64,000 nt of DNA, from positions 62,001-126,000 of the forward strand of contig NZ_QPLJ01000003.1 in NCBI RefSeq assembly GCF_003340555.1. The letters are read 5' to 3'. The notes beneath the pieces were generated by a model, which worked only from the letters and a program-made list of their open reading frames with translations, searched no databases and was not told the origin of the DNA. The stretch's first letter is position 1; the number at the start of each line of letters is the position of its first letter. This document shows, piece after piece, positions 1-10,616 of the stretch. The stretch is from Jannaschia formosa. GTDB lineage: Bacteria; Pseudomonadota; Alphaproteobacteria; Rhodobacterales; Rhodobacteraceae. Position numbers and translations under genes: made by a program.

Positions 1-226
1 AGCCCAGCCCGGCGCCGATCAGCGCCAGCGCGGCCGGGTTCTCCTTGGCCCCGCGGACGACCGCCTGCGCGAGGTCGTCGCTCTGGGACTTCAGCGTCTC
101 GCCGACGGAGTTCACCAGGTTCTCGGGCGAGAGCTGGGAGGTCAGCTTGCTGAGGCTGTCGGCCAGCGCGTTCCGTTCCTCGGCGATTTCGGCCTCGATG
201 TGAGCCTTGTTGGGGTCATGCGTCAT
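1..226 (-). CDS. DUF3618-family protein, N-terminal part (cut by window edge)
   Basis: Only the first 75 codons are inside the window; the gene runs off the left edge. The visible protein begins MTHDPNKAHIEAEIAEERN and continues with a long charged amphipathic helix (LADSLSKL, SPENLVNSVGETLKSQSDDLA), then the start of a hydrophobic Ala/Gly-rich stretch (NPAALALIGAGLG). This is the usual plan of DUF3618 proteins: a soluble helix, then a membrane anchor. The ATG lies inside the last codons of the holin-like gene (11-bp overlap), so the two are probably translationally coupled. DUF3618 genes commonly accompany Phage_holin_3_6 genes in envelope or stress operons; the molecular role is unknown. 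Confidence 0.75.
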   Translation of the reverse strand, partial: MTHDPNKAHIEAEIAEERNALADSLSKLTSQLSPENLVNSVGETLKSQSDDLAQAVVRGAKENPAALALIGAGLG

Positions 227-641
227 TTTTGATGGTCTCCTTCAGGACGCGCGCATCGCGCTCCAAGGTGTCGATGGTGTCGCGGGGGACGAAGCTCGTC
301 TTCTTGAGGGTCGAGATCCCGCTCATCACGAGGATGAGGGCGATCACGATGAGAACGGCCGCGACGATGAGGGATGCCACCCAGCCCGCCAGTTCGAGCG
401 CGACCAGCGCGGTCACGGCGGCGGCGGCGAGGACGTTCAGCGCGGGCAGCAGCAGGATGGCGCCGATCGCGATCATGACGACCGCCGATCCCGCCTTGCT
501 CACCCGCTCCGAGACCTCGGCCTTCAGCAGGTCGATCTCCTTGCGGACCAGCCGGTGCGCGTGAAGCAGGATCGACTGGATCGGGCTCGGATCGTCCGCA
601 GGCGTGACGTTCGGGGAGGAGGTGTGATCTTGCGCAGTCAT
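216..641 (-). CDS. Phage-holin-family (Phage_holin_3_6-like) membrane protein
   Basis: 141 residues. An amphipathic N-terminal helix (residues ~22-50, containing LVRKEIDLLKAEVSERV) is followed by two hydrophobic segments (~52-75 and ~82-108) and a charged tail. That layout matches the Phage_holin_3_6 / YqjE-like family. Despite the name, nothing around it is phage: it sits in a three-gene operon with the DUF3618 gene (overlapping downstream) and the helical membrane protein gene 3 bp upstream. Such operons are usually chromosomal and associated with stationary phase or envelope stress, so lysis is not implied. No catalytic residues are recognisable. Confidence 0.8.
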   Translation of the reverse strand: MTAQDHTSSPNVTPADDPSPIQSILLHAHRLVRKEIDLLKAEVSERVSKAGSAVVMIAIGAILLLPALNVLAAAAVTALVALELAGWVASLIVAAVLIVIALILVMSGISTLKKTSFVPRDTIDTLERDARVLKETIKNDA

Positions 642-644
642 GGC

Positions 645-1601
645 TCAGCTCTCCTTGAACGGCGTCTTGTTGTCGGAGGCCGCCTTGTTGTTGTCGGAGG
701 CCGTCTTGGGCTTCTCCGCGGAGGCCGGCTTGGGGGTCTCCACGCTCGACGTGCCTGCCGCACCGGGGCGCGGCGTGGGCGACGCGGTCGGCGCCGTCCC
801 CATCGAGCTGCTCGGCGTGGCGGAGGCGCTCGACGTGCCGGTGCCCGAACCGGACGATCCGGTGGTCGATGCGGAGGGGCTGGTGCCGGTGCCAGTGCCG
901 GTGCCAGTGCCGGAGGCGGACCCGCCGATGCTGCCGGCCGAGGCGCCCGTCGCGCTGCCCGTCGTCGGGGACGGCGTGCGCGCCGCGCCCGAAGAGGCAG
1001 GCGTGCCCGAGGCCATGGACTGCGGCACGCCCGGGCGCACCGGCGCCGGGCTTGGCCGAGCGACATCCGAACGTTCGTAATCCGATTGCCCGTAGGCCGA
1101 GCCCGCGCCCGAATAGCCCGAAGCGTGGGAAGCGTGGGAAGTGGTGGACGAGCGCGAGGACGCCTTCATGAAGCGGCCGATCGCGATGCCGGCCACGGCC
1201 GCTCCGGTCAGGAAGGGCACCGGATGGCGGCGCGCGAAGGCCGCAAGGTTGTCGGCGGCGGTCCCCATGTCGGTGTCGCGGATCTGCTCGGCCACGCCGT
1301 AGACGGTATTGGCCGCACGATGCACCGCCTCGGACTGGGGCGTGCCCTCGCTCATCCGCTCGGCGGCGGTCCGGAGCGTCTCGGCCGTGTCCTCGACGGC
1401 GGTGGCGACGGTGTCGCGCGCGGCTTCGCCGCGGGCGTTGACCTCGCTCTCGACGCGCGAGCGCGCGCCGGAGGCCAGGTCGGACGCGGTGTTCCTGGCT
1501 TCGCTCGCCAGGCGGGAGGCGCGGGACTTGGCGGCCTCGACCGTGTCCTCGGCCTTCTTCTGCCCGGTTTCGATTGGGGTCTCGTTTGCAGGTTGGGTCA
1601 T
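645..1601 (-). CDS. Amphipathic-helix membrane protein with Gly/Ser/Thr low-complexity tail (nutrient-deprivation-type)
   Basis: 318 residues. Residues ~15-90 are an Ala/Glu/Arg-rich amphipathic helix (EAAKSRASRLASEARNTASD, AARDTVATAVEDTAETLRTA) resembling apolipoprotein-like or YqjD-like stress proteins. A single membrane segment follows near residue 130 (FLTGAAVAGIAIGRFM). The C-terminal half is low complexity, with Gly-Thr alternation encoded by a hexanucleotide tandem repeat and an Ala/Lys/Thr-rich end (SDNNKAASDNKTPF). A good GGAGAGA ribosome site precedes the ATG. It is first in the operon with the holin-like and DUF3618 genes. A role in envelope stress is inferred from neighbours; similar proteins are annotated as nutrient-deprivation-induced proteins. 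Confidence 0.6.
   Translation of the reverse strand: MTQPANETPIETGQKKAEDTVEAAKSRASRLASEARNTASDLASGARSRVESEVNARGEAARDTVATAVEDTAETLRTAAERMSEGTPQSEAVHRAANTVYGVAEQIRDTDMGTAADNLAAFARRHPVPFLTGAAVAGIAIGRFMKASSRSSTTSHASHASGYSGAGSAYGQSDYERSDVARPSPAPVRPGVPQSMASGTPASSGAARTPSPTTGSATGASAGSIGGSASGTGTGTGTGTSPSASTTGSSGSGTGTSSASATPSSSMGTAPTASPTPRPGAAGTSSVETPKPASAEKPKTASDNNKAASDNKTPFKES
882..913. repeat. Hexa/dodecanucleotide tandem repeat (GGTGCC/AGTGCC units)
   Basis: About five consecutive six-base units of the form GTGCCG/GTGCCA lie within the coding region of the helical membrane protein. They encode alternating Gly-Thr on the minus strand. Six-base units keep the frame, so slippage would change only tail length. 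Confidence 0.7.
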
Positions 1602-1795
1602 CGGTCTCTCCGTTCATCCGCTAGGGGGCGCGCGGGGGCGCGTCGAAAAGCGTCGAGGGGACAACCCAAAATTGCGCGAGTGGTTCCGCCCGCGCGTCAG
1701 CGCTTTCGCCCCGCGCAAATCCGACTGGCGGAGCGGCGCTTACGGCGCCGGGACGGACGGCTCCGCCCGCCCCGGCCCCTGAGGGAGCGCGGGCC
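1602..1795. other. Intergenic region without supported gene
   Basis: About 190 bases between the stress operon and the next minus-strand gene. It must hold the promoter of the operon that starts at 1601. I see no convincing RNA gene or strong hairpin in it. Confidence 0.4.
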
Positions 1796-2695
1796 CTAGC
1801 GTACCGCGGCGACCCGCGCGTCCAGCAGGCCGTCGATCAGCACCGCGTCGCCGACCGCCTGGCACCCCGGAACGGTCAGCGCGACCGGCTGCGGCGCGGG
1901 CGCGAGCCCCGGGCCGACGCGGAAGGCGGCGGCGTCGATGTGCCGCCCGCAGGTCTCGGCGGTGACCGGCGCCTCGAGCGTCAGCGCCACCGGCACGGCC
2001 GCGGGCGCCGTGTAGACCAGCGCGCCCAGCCCGTCGGAGACCTCTGCATCGCCCAGCCGGACGAGGAACCCGCCCGTGCCGGCGATGGCATCCGCGACCG
2101 CCCGCGGCGCATCCGGGCCGACATGACCCGCGCCGCCCCAGCCGGAGCCGTTCTCGAAGGCGTGCAACTGCAGCCCCGGGCGCCCACCCCATTGCAGGAC
2201 CGCGCGCTGATAACGGTCGAAATCCGACACCCAGGTCAGAAGCTGGACCGGCTCCGCCTCCGCCACGCGCACGGCGAGCGTCGGCGACCCGGACAGGGCG
2301 GGCAACGACAACGCGGCGTGCCCCTCGGCGTCGAGCCGCACGGTGACGCCCAGCTCTCCCTGCACGATATCGACGCGGTTGCCGGCGTGGCAGGGCGCGG
2401 CGACGGTCAGGGCGATCATCGCCGCGTGCTGCGGAACGGCCTCGGCCCGGACGGCACAGCCGCCCTCGCCCGAGGTGGCGCGGGCGATGGGCCGGTCCGC
2501 CAGCGGAAGCTCCGCCGGAGGCTCCAGCGAAGCGTCGGTGACGCCGGTCAGCTCGCTCGCGATGTCGGTCTCGCCCGGCCCGAGGACGCGCCCTGCCAGA
2601 ATCGCCCCGCTGGCGAGCAGCAACAGAAGCAGCGCGAGATGGCGCAGGCGGCGGGCGGAAGCGGGAATCCGGAAGGTGCGGGGTCGGAACGGCAT
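1796..2695 (-). CDS. Hypothetical membrane-anchored periplasmic protein
   Basis: 299 residues. A basic N-terminus (MPFRPRTFRIPASARRLRH) is followed by one hydrophobic segment (~20-40), consistent with an N-in membrane anchor or uncleaved signal. The rest is predicted soluble and periplasmic, rich in Ala/Val/Pro beta-like strands, with four Cys that could form disulphides (GGCAVRAE, APCHAG, ETCGRH, VPGCQAV). I do not recognise a catalytic motif. Similar proteins in Rhodobacteraceae are often annotated only as hypothetical or 'translocase' proteins, which says nothing of function. A GAGG ribosome site lies about 9 bases before the ATG. The gene stands alone on the minus strand. Confidence 0.6.
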   Translation of the reverse strand: MPFRPRTFRIPASARRLRHLALLLLLLASGAILAGRVLGPGETDIASELTGVTDASLEPPAELPLADRPIARATSGEGGCAVRAEAVPQHAAMIALTVAAPCHAGNRVDIVQGELGVTVRLDAEGHAALSLPALSGSPTLAVRVAEAEPVQLLTWVSDFDRYQRAVLQWGGRPGLQLHAFENGSGWGGAGHVGPDAPRAVADAIAGTGGFLVRLGDAEVSDGLGALVYTAPAAVPVALTLEAPVTAETCGRHIDAAAFRVGPGLAPAPQPVALTVPGCQAVGDAVLIDGLLDARVAAVR

Positions 2696-2730
2696 GATGA
2701 ACCTCGTGAACTAGTCGACACCGCGCCTAT

Positions 2731-3048
2731 TTACGGAGGGAATGCGACCATTTCGGGGTCGCGCCATTCTGGCGACGCGCACCGTCCGCCCGCGGGAGGG
2801 TGGATTGCAGCCACCGCGGCGACAATCCCCTGCAGGCCCTGACTCGCCGACAGGCTGTTGCGCTGCCCGATCTGCCTGAACTCCAGAGCCTGACCCTGGC
2901 GCGCCTGGATCGCCGCGGCCTGACTGGCTTGGCCCGCCACCGTCCCGGCGACCGAATGCGCCGCCCCGTTCTTGCGGTCCGTGAAGAGCCTAGCCCCGCC
3001 CGCGACGCCGAGCGCGATACTTTCGGGCACCCCAATTACGAGGTCCAT
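2731..3048 (-). CDS. Possible small hypothetical protein
   Basis: 105 codons from an ATG at 3048 (MDLVIGVPESIALGVAGGAR...) to TAA. Third positions are mostly G/C as in neighbouring genes, which favours real coding. However, there is no clear ribosome site and I recognise no family. The middle is Gln/Ala-rich (VAGQASQAAAIQARQGQALE), and a short hydrophobic N-terminal stretch is visible. It could be a genuine small protein or a decayed gene; flanking bases on both sides hold nothing else. Confidence 0.35.
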   Translation of the reverse strand: MDLVIGVPESIALGVAGGARLFTDRKNGAAHSVAGTVAGQASQAAAIQARQGQALEFRQIGQRNSLSASQGLQGIVAAVAAIHPPAGGRCASPEWRDPEMVAFPP

Positions 3049-3240
3049 AGTGAGGCTGGCGACACTCCGCGCGAAACAAGTCCTTTGTCGGCAGCTACGT
3101 TGCCCCACGCATCGGAGGACTCACGCAAAGGCCTCGAGGGCGGGAATCGCGGCAGGACCTCCAGTGGGTCAGTGCGCTGGTCCCGCGCCGAGGACCGCCC
3201 CGAGCCGGACGCGGAGCCTGCGCCAACCTTGTTCCGGCCC
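3049..3240. other. Intergenic region without supported gene
   Basis: About 190 bases between the small hypothetical gene and the 3' end of the PhoD-like phosphatase gene. No supported coding region, RNA or repeat is seen. Confidence 0.35.
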
Positions 3241-4677
3241 TCATGCGCCGGTCGTCAGGGACAGCGGGGGCGTGGGGCCGGAATGCTCCAGGCTCCAGGA
3301 GGCGGACCAGACGCCGTCCGCGCGCGTAAGGGTCAGGGCGTTGCGCTCGGCGGCATAGCGTCCGCGCTGGCCGGGCAGCGGCAGGATGCGGATCGGGCGC
3401 TCGGGGATCGGCGCCTCGCCAAGCGCGGCCAGCGCGCCCAGCAGGCGCGCCCAGAACTGGGGCGGCGGGCGATGCGCGATCCCGGAGGCGACGAGCTGGT
3501 GCAGGACGCGGCCGCCGCCCAGCGGCATCTCGGCCCGCGTGGCGAGATGGATCTCGCCCGAGAGCGCGGTGACGTCGGCGCCCGAGCGGGCCGCCATGCG
3601 GTCGACCAGCCGCAGCATCCGCACCCAGGCGGCACGATGCGCGCGGCTCTGCCACTGGTCGCGCAGGTCGTCCTCGTATTTCTGGATGCCGGGCACGCGG
3701 CGCATCGCCCGCTCCACCAGCGACAGGCGCGGGCCGAGCAGCGGGACGCTCGACATCAGGAAGCAGTGGCGGGGCTCGGTCTCCTCGGCCATGCGCTCGA
3801 CGAAGCTCCAGCCGGTGGCGCCCATGACCCGGGTCAGGCTGCGCTGGCTGCGCAGGTCCGGTGCCACCAGGCGGAAGCCGGGGCCCGCGACCGACCAGCC
3901 GAGATGATCGCCGGCGGGCGCGTCGAACCGCCCGGGCAGGTCGCCATCGCGGCAGGCGTGCTGGAACACCAGCGCCGCCTCGCGCGCCGCCGCGAAGATC
4001 GCCCGGCCGACTGCCGACTCCGCCGCCTCGGGCGGGAGCGAGCCCCAGCCGTCGCAGATGTCATGGTCGTCCCATTGCATCAGCGAAGGCACCCGGGCGG
4101 CGAGCCAGGCGAAGGCCGGCTGGGCGTAGAGCGCGGCGTAGCGATGGGCGAAGCCTGCGCGCAGATGCGCGGCGAGCTCGTCCAGCGCCGCCTCGGACGG
4201 CGCGTCGGGCAGGTCCACGGGCCAGCCCGCGCTCAGCGGATGGTCCTGCGTCACCTCGTCGGCATAGACTTGGTCGCCGCCATGCAGCAGCAGAGCGAAG
4301 GGTGCCTCCGCATGGTCCTCGCCCAGGCGGCGCCACATGACGTTGCGTTCGGCCGGCGCGCGCGAGAGGTCGGCGTGCTCCTCCCCGTTGCAGGAGACGT
4401 AGGCGAAGCGCAGGTCGCCCCCCAGGGCGCCCGCGATCTCGTAGGTGCTTCCCGCGAACCGGTAGGAGGAGGGCGCCTCGGCGGGAACCGCGAAGCGCGC
4501 GCGCCAGACCGTGATCTCGCCGAAGCTCGCCAGATGCTCGAACGGCGCGGGCCCGTCCGGGGCGTCCAGCGGGTCGGGCGCGGCCCTGCCGATCGCCAGC
4601 GCGGCGAGATGCATCCGGTCCCCCCGGATCTCGTCCAGGATCAGGACCGGGCCGATCGGATCGTCCGCGGAGGCCAT
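3241..4677 (-). CDS. PhoD-like metallophosphatase (alkaline phosphatase D family)
   Basis: 478 residues from the second in-frame ATG; an upstream ATG at 4725 would add 16 Arg-rich residues and is less likely. The PhoD-like metallophosphatase signature is visible: SCNG at ~95-98, LLHGGDQVYAD at ~130-140, QWDDHDICDGWGS at ~201-213 and ALSGEIHL near 370, which supply the Asp/Asn/His metal ligands. There is no signal peptide or Tat motif, unlike secreted PhoD, so it is probably cytoplasmic and belongs to the short PhoD-like branch. The N-terminal ~80 residues form a beta-rich lead-in domain. It is expected to hydrolyse phosphodiesters or monoesters, but the substrate is unknown. It lies just downstream of secA on the same strand. 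Confidence 0.85.
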   Translation of the reverse strand: MASADDPIGPVLILDEIRGDRMHLAALAIGRAAPDPLDAPDGPAPFEHLASFGEITVWRARFAVPAEAPSSYRFAGSTYEIAGALGGDLRFAYVSCNGEEHADLSRAPAERNVMWRRLGEDHAEAPFALLLHGGDQVYADEVTQDHPLSAGWPVDLPDAPSEAALDELAAHLRAGFAHRYAALYAQPAFAWLAARVPSLMQWDDHDICDGWGSLPPEAAESAVGRAIFAAAREAALVFQHACRDGDLPGRFDAPAGDHLGWSVAGPGFRLVAPDLRSQRSLTRVMGATGWSFVERMAEETEPRHCFLMSSVPLLGPRLSLVERAMRRVPGIQKYEDDLRDQWQSRAHRAAWVRMLRLVDRMAARSGADVTALSGEIHLATRAEMPLGGGRVLHQLVASGIAHRPPPQFWARLLGALAALGEAPIPERPIRILPLPGQRGRYAAERNALTLTRADGVWSASWSLEHSGPTPPLSLTTGA

Positions 4678-4731
4678 GGCCCTGTCAGATAGGCGCGGGA
4701 GGGACGGGCGCAAGCGCCCGCGCAAGGTGCC

Positions 4732-7470
<2,739 letters not shown>

Positions 7471-7674
7471 GTGCCTACCCGTCCTTCGCGCTCTTGCCGC
7501 CCGACCGCGCGCCCCATATTCAAGCGTTGACGTGAGGACGGCGCCGACCCCAGGTCGGGGGCGCGGTGTAAATTGCCTGAGAGCGCACTTAAGTGGCGCC
7601 CCGAAGGGTGTCAACGAAGGCCCCTCGAGCCGAGGAACTACGGGCGCCGCCTGGCGCCGGAAAGGATCGACCCG
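7471..7674. promoter_or_regulatory. Divergent promoter region secA / parvulin
   Basis: 204 bases separating two divergent starts, so it must hold promoters for both. An AAAGGA ribosome site at 7661-7666 serves the plus-strand gene. No strong operator-like palindrome is evident. Confidence 0.45.
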
Positions 7675-8502
7675 ATGAAGAACCTGATGATGGGAACCGC
7701 CCTGGCGCTTGCGCTCGCGGCCCCCGCCTCCGCGCAGGAGGCCGACACGGTGCTCGCCACGGTCAACGGAACCGACATCACGCTGGGCCATCTGATCGCC
7801 ATGCGCGCGCGCCTGCCGCAGCAGTATCAGCAGCTTCCCGACGAGGTGCTCTATGACGGCATGCTGGAGCAGCTGATCCAGCAGCAGGTGCTGGCCGATT
7901 CCGCACGCGAGGACATGGCCCGGGCCGATGAGCTCGGGCTCGAGAACGAGCAGCGCGCATATCTCGCGGGCCGCGTCATCGACCGCGCGGCGACCGCCCC
8001 GAGGGACCCTGCCGAGCTTCAGGCTCTCTACGACGAGACCTATGGCGGGGCCGAGCCGGAGACCGAGTGGAACGCCAGCCACATCCTGGTCGAGACCGAG
8101 GAGGAGGCGCAGGCGCTGATCGAGCAGCTGGAGGGCGGCGCCGACTTCGCCGAGCTCGCGCGAGAGGAATCGACCGGCCCGTCCGGCCCGAATGGCGGCG
8201 CGCTGGGCTGGTTCGGCGCGGGCATGATGGTGCCCGAGTTCGAGCAGGCCGTTCAGGGCATGGAAGCTGGCGGCATCAGCGAGCCGGTCCAGACCCAGTT
8301 CGGCTGGCATGTCGTGAAGCTCAACGAGACCCGGCAGAAGGACGCGCCCCCGCTGGAGCAGGTCCGCGCCGAGCTTGAGACGCAGCTGCAATCGGCCGCC
8401 GTCGACGCCGAGATCACCCGCCTGACCGAGTCCGCCGAGGTCGAGCGCGCCGAGGTCGAGCTCGACCCGTCGCTGATCCGTCAGACGGACCTTCTGGAGT
8501 AA
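7675..8502 (+). CDS. Periplasmic peptidyl-prolyl cis-trans isomerase, parvulin type
   Basis: 275 residues. A cleavable signal peptide is evident ([22 protein letters not shown], cut after ASA). Next comes a SurA/PrsA-like N-terminal helical chaperone part (~25-125), then a rotamase/parvulin domain (~130-225) with [20 protein letters not shown] and the [19 protein letters not shown] motif, ending [17 protein letters not shown]. An acidic C-terminal tail follows. It should assist folding of exported proteins in the periplasm, which fits its position divergent from secA. It is followed 6 bp later by argJ. It belongs to the family often annotated PpiD/PrsA/SurA-like in Rhodobacteraceae; the exact client set is unknown. 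Confidence 0.92.
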   Translation: MKNLMMGTALALALAAPASAQEADTVLATVNGTDITLGHLIAMRARLPQQYQQLPDEVLYDGMLEQLIQQQVLADSAREDMARADELGLENEQRAYLAGRVIDRAATAPRDPAELQALYDETYGGAEPETEWNASHILVETEEEAQALIEQLEGGADFAELAREESTGPSGPNGGALGWFGAGMMVPEFEQAVQGMEAGGISEPVQTQFGWHVVKLNETRQKDAPPLEQVRAELETQLQSAAVDAEITRLTESAEVERAEVELDPSLIRQTDLLE

Positions 8503-8508
8503 CGCGGG

Positions 8509-9918
8509 ATGGCCAAGGGGAAGTCGGACGCCGAGAAGGCGTTGAAGAAGGTCAAGAAGGCCGCGGACAAGGTCGACGAGACCAAGGGCAAGAAGGCCAA
8601 GCGCGCCAAGCTGAAGGCCCGCATCGCCGAGCTGGAGGCGGCGCTTCCGGCGGCCCCCGCGGCCGATCAGGCCGCGCCCGAGGGCCCGCGCGTCTCGCCG
8701 CTGGCGCCCGACTTCCCCGACCTGCCCGCCATCGCGGGGGTCCGCTTCGCCACCGCGCAGGCGGGCGTGAAGTACAAGAACCGGACCGACGTGATGCTGG
8801 CCGACCTCGCCCCCGGCACCGTCGTTGCGGGGGTCTTCACCCGCTCGTCCACCCGCTCGGCGGCGGTGCTCGACTGTCAGCAGAAGCTCGCGGCCGCGAA
8901 GGGCAAGGGGGGCTGGGCGATCCTCGTCAACTCGGGCAACGCCAACGCCTTCACCGGCGCCGCCGGGGTGGAGTCGGTCGAAGCCGTCTGCCAGGCGGCC
9001 GGGCAGGCGCTGGGCGTGCCGCCCGCCCGCGTCCTCACCTCCTCGACCGGGGTGATCGGCGCGCCGCTGCCGCATGACCGCATCGCGGCGGCGCTCGACG
9101 GGCTGTCGCAGGCTCTGTCGCCCGAAGGCATCGCGGATGCGGCGCGGGCAATCATGACGACCGACACCTTCCCGAAGGGCGCGACCCGGACGGTGGAGCT
9201 CGACGGGACGACGGTCACCATCGCGGGCATTGCCAAGGGCTCGGGCATGATCGCGCCCGACATGGCGACGATGCTGGCCTATGTCTTCACCGACGCCAGG
9301 GTGACGGCCGACGCGCTGCAGGCGATGCTGGCGGACCTGACCCGCAGCACCTTCAACGCGATCACGGTCGACGGTGACACCTCGACCTCGGACACGCTGA
9401 TCGCGGCGGCCACGGGCCGCGCCGAACATCGCGAGATCAACAAGACCCGCACCCGCAACAAGACCGACTTCAAGGCCGCGCTGGGCGAAGTCCTGAAGGA
9501 CCTGGCGCTTCAGATCGTCATGGACGGCGAGGGCGCGACCAAGCTGGTCGAGGTCAGCGTCACCGGCGCCGCCTCGGCGGCCGACGCGCGCAAGGTGGCC
9601 TCGGCCATCGCGAACTCGCCGCTGGTCAAGACCGCCATCGCCGGCGAGGACCCGAACTGGGGCCGCATCGTCATGGCCGTCGGCAAGTCCGGCGCCAGGG
9701 CCGATCGCGACCTTCTGCGGATCTCGTTCGGCGACATCCTCGTGGCCGAGAACGGTCGCATCGCCGAAAGCTATACCGAGGAGGCCGGCGCTGCCTACAT
9801 GCGGCGCGACCGGCTCACCCTGGCGGTGGATCTCGGCCTCGGCCGCGCGGCGAGCACGATGTGGACCTGCGACCTGACCGCCCGCTACATCGAGATCAAC
9901 GCCGACTACCGGTCCTGA
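8509..9918 (+). CDS. argJ: Bifunctional ornithine acetyltransferase / N-acetylglutamate synthase ArgJ, with Lys-rich N-terminal extension
   Basis: 469 residues; typical ArgJ is about 400-410. The enzyme moves acetyl from N-acetylornithine to glutamate (and can use acetyl-CoA) in arginine synthesis. The autocleavage motif [20 protein letters not shown] is present, with the nucleophilic Thr following MA. Other family signatures are [19 protein letters not shown] and [15 protein letters not shown]. The N-terminal ~60 residues ([20 protein letters not shown]..., then an Ala/Pro linker) are extra, helical and very basic; core homology starts at about [14 protein letters not shown]. The start has a GCGGGA site 3 bases after a stop-proximal context, and no better internal ATG is available before the core. 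Confidence 0.95.
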   Translation: MAKGKSDAEKALKKVKKAADKVDETKGKKAKRAKLKARIAELEAALPAAPAADQAAPEGPRVSPLAPDFPDLPAIAGVRFATAQAGVKYKNRTDVMLADLAPGTVVAGVFTRSSTRSAAVLDCQQKLAAAKGKGGWAILVNSGNANAFTGAAGVESVEAVCQAAGQALGVPPARVLTSSTGVIGAPLPHDRIAAALDGLSQALSPEGIADAARAIMTTDTFPKGATRTVELDGTTVTIAGIAKGSGMIAPDMATMLAYVFTDARVTADALQAMLADLTRSTFNAITVDGDTSTSDTLIAAATGRAEHREINKTRTRNKTDFKAALGEVLKDLALQIVMDGEGATKLVEVSVTGAASAADARKVASAIANSPLVKTAIAGEDPNWGRIVMAVGKSGARADRDLLRISFGDILVAENGRIAESYTEEAGAAYMRRDRLTLAVDLGLGRAASTMWTCDLTARYIEINADYRS

Positions 9919-9923
9919 CCGGC

Positions 9924-10328
9924 TTGGGCCTGCCCCTCGTCCTCGTCTCGGCCGTCGCCCTGATCGATGCCGACGGCCGCGTGCTGCTGGCGCAGCGGCC
10001 GGAGGGGAAATCCATGGCCGGGCTCTGGGAATTTCCCGGAGGAAAGGTGGAGGCGGGCGAATCGCCCGAAGCCGCGCTGATCCGCGAATTGAACGAGGAA
10101 CTCGGCATAGACACCTGGCAAAGTTGTCTTGCGCCGCTCACTTTCGCGTCACATGCCTATTCCGACTTCCATCTCCTGATGCCGCTTTTCGCCTGCCGAA
10201 AATGGAAGGGGCAGGTGCAAGGCCGGGAAAACCAGACATTGGCATGGGTCAAGCCGCTGAAGCTGAAAGACTATCCGATGCCGCCCGCGGATATTCCCCT
10301 TGTTCCGATCCTGCGCGACTGGCTGTAG
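9924..10328 (+). CDS. mutT: (Deoxy)nucleoside triphosphate pyrophosphohydrolase MutT (Nudix)
   Basis: 134 residues from a TTG start 5 bases after the argJ stop; no in-frame ATG lies between the stop and the core. The Nudix box is complete at ~40-62: GGKVEAGE, then REL, then EELGI, giving GX5EX7REUXEEXGU. The ends [33 protein letters not shown] and [10 protein letters not shown] are typical of MutT 8-oxo-dGTP diphosphatase, which removes oxidised guanine nucleotides before they are incorporated. It is likely co-transcribed with argJ. The unusual TTG start may lower its translation relative to argJ. Confidence 0.88.
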   Translation: MGLPLVLVSAVALIDADGRVLLAQRPEGKSMAGLWEFPGGKVEAGESPEAALIRELNEELGIDTWQSCLAPLTFASHAYSDFHLLMPLFACRKWKGQVQGRENQTLAWVKPLKLKDYPMPPADIPLVPILRDWL

Positions 10329-10424
10329 CGACGCAACATCGTTCTCCGACTGCGGACAATTGCGGCATTTTTCTCTAGGACATGCCCAAGTCCGCACCTA
10401 TCTTATGATAACTCACAGCCAGTC
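10317..10424 (+). other. Nested inverted repeats spanning the mutT-small ORF gap (possible structured RNA)
   Basis: Three nested perfect inverted repeats: GACTGGCTG (10317-10325) with CAGCCAGTC (10416-10424); TGCGGAC (10351-10357) with GTCCGCA (10390-10396); GGCAT (10364-10368) with ATGCC (10382-10386). A T-run lies in the apical loop. The outer right arm ends just before the ribosome site of the 41-codon gene. This could be a folded leader or a terminator-like element. Chance is possible for the single arms, but the nesting is notable. Confidence 0.35.
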
Positions 10425-10436
10425 GGAGGAAACTGG

Positions 10437-10562
10437 ATGCTCAAGACGATCACCATAGGGAACTACCTGTCCGTTCAGGGCACGTTCGTGAAGATGCTGA
10501 AAGATGGCCTGATGGAGGTGCGGGTGGGGAGCCGTACGTTCGCCGGGCGCCCGGTTGGCTGA
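10437..10562 (+). CDS. Small conserved-looking 41-residue protein
   Basis: 41 codons (MLKTITIGNYLSVQGTFVKM ... RTFAGRPVG) preceded by a strong CGGAGGA ribosome site 7 bases before the ATG. The residue pattern, with alternating hydrophobics and VQGTFV / EVRVGSRTFAGRPV, predicts a small beta-barrel-like fold. I recall very similar short proteins (ISIG..VSVQG...VRVG...F.GRPV) annotated as hypothetical in Rhodobacteraceae, but cannot verify that here. It has its own intergenic region, with possible RNA structure in front, and converges on hemH. Function unknown. Confidence 0.65.
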   Translation: MLKTITIGNYLSVQGTFVKMLKDGLMEVRVGSRTFAGRPVG

Positions 10563-10616
10563 TTCGCCTGAAGGTTAGGGTGTGTGCACAGACACCCGAC
10601 CCTGGCGGGCGCCGGA

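Noticed and set aside
216-641. Prophage lysis gene
   Set aside because: Although in a 'holin' family, it has no endolysin, structural or integrase gene near. Its partners are chromosomal stress genes.
207-1799. 530-codon plus-strand frame over the holin/stress operon
   Set aside because: Arg/Gly-rich shadow; three coupled minus-strand genes with real domains occupy the region.
7471-9429. N-terminal extension of the SecA frame far upstream of 7470
   Set aside because: It would overlap the parvulin and argJ genes antisense. SecA's conserved start [13 protein letters not shown] fits ATG 7470 and the family length of about 900 residues.
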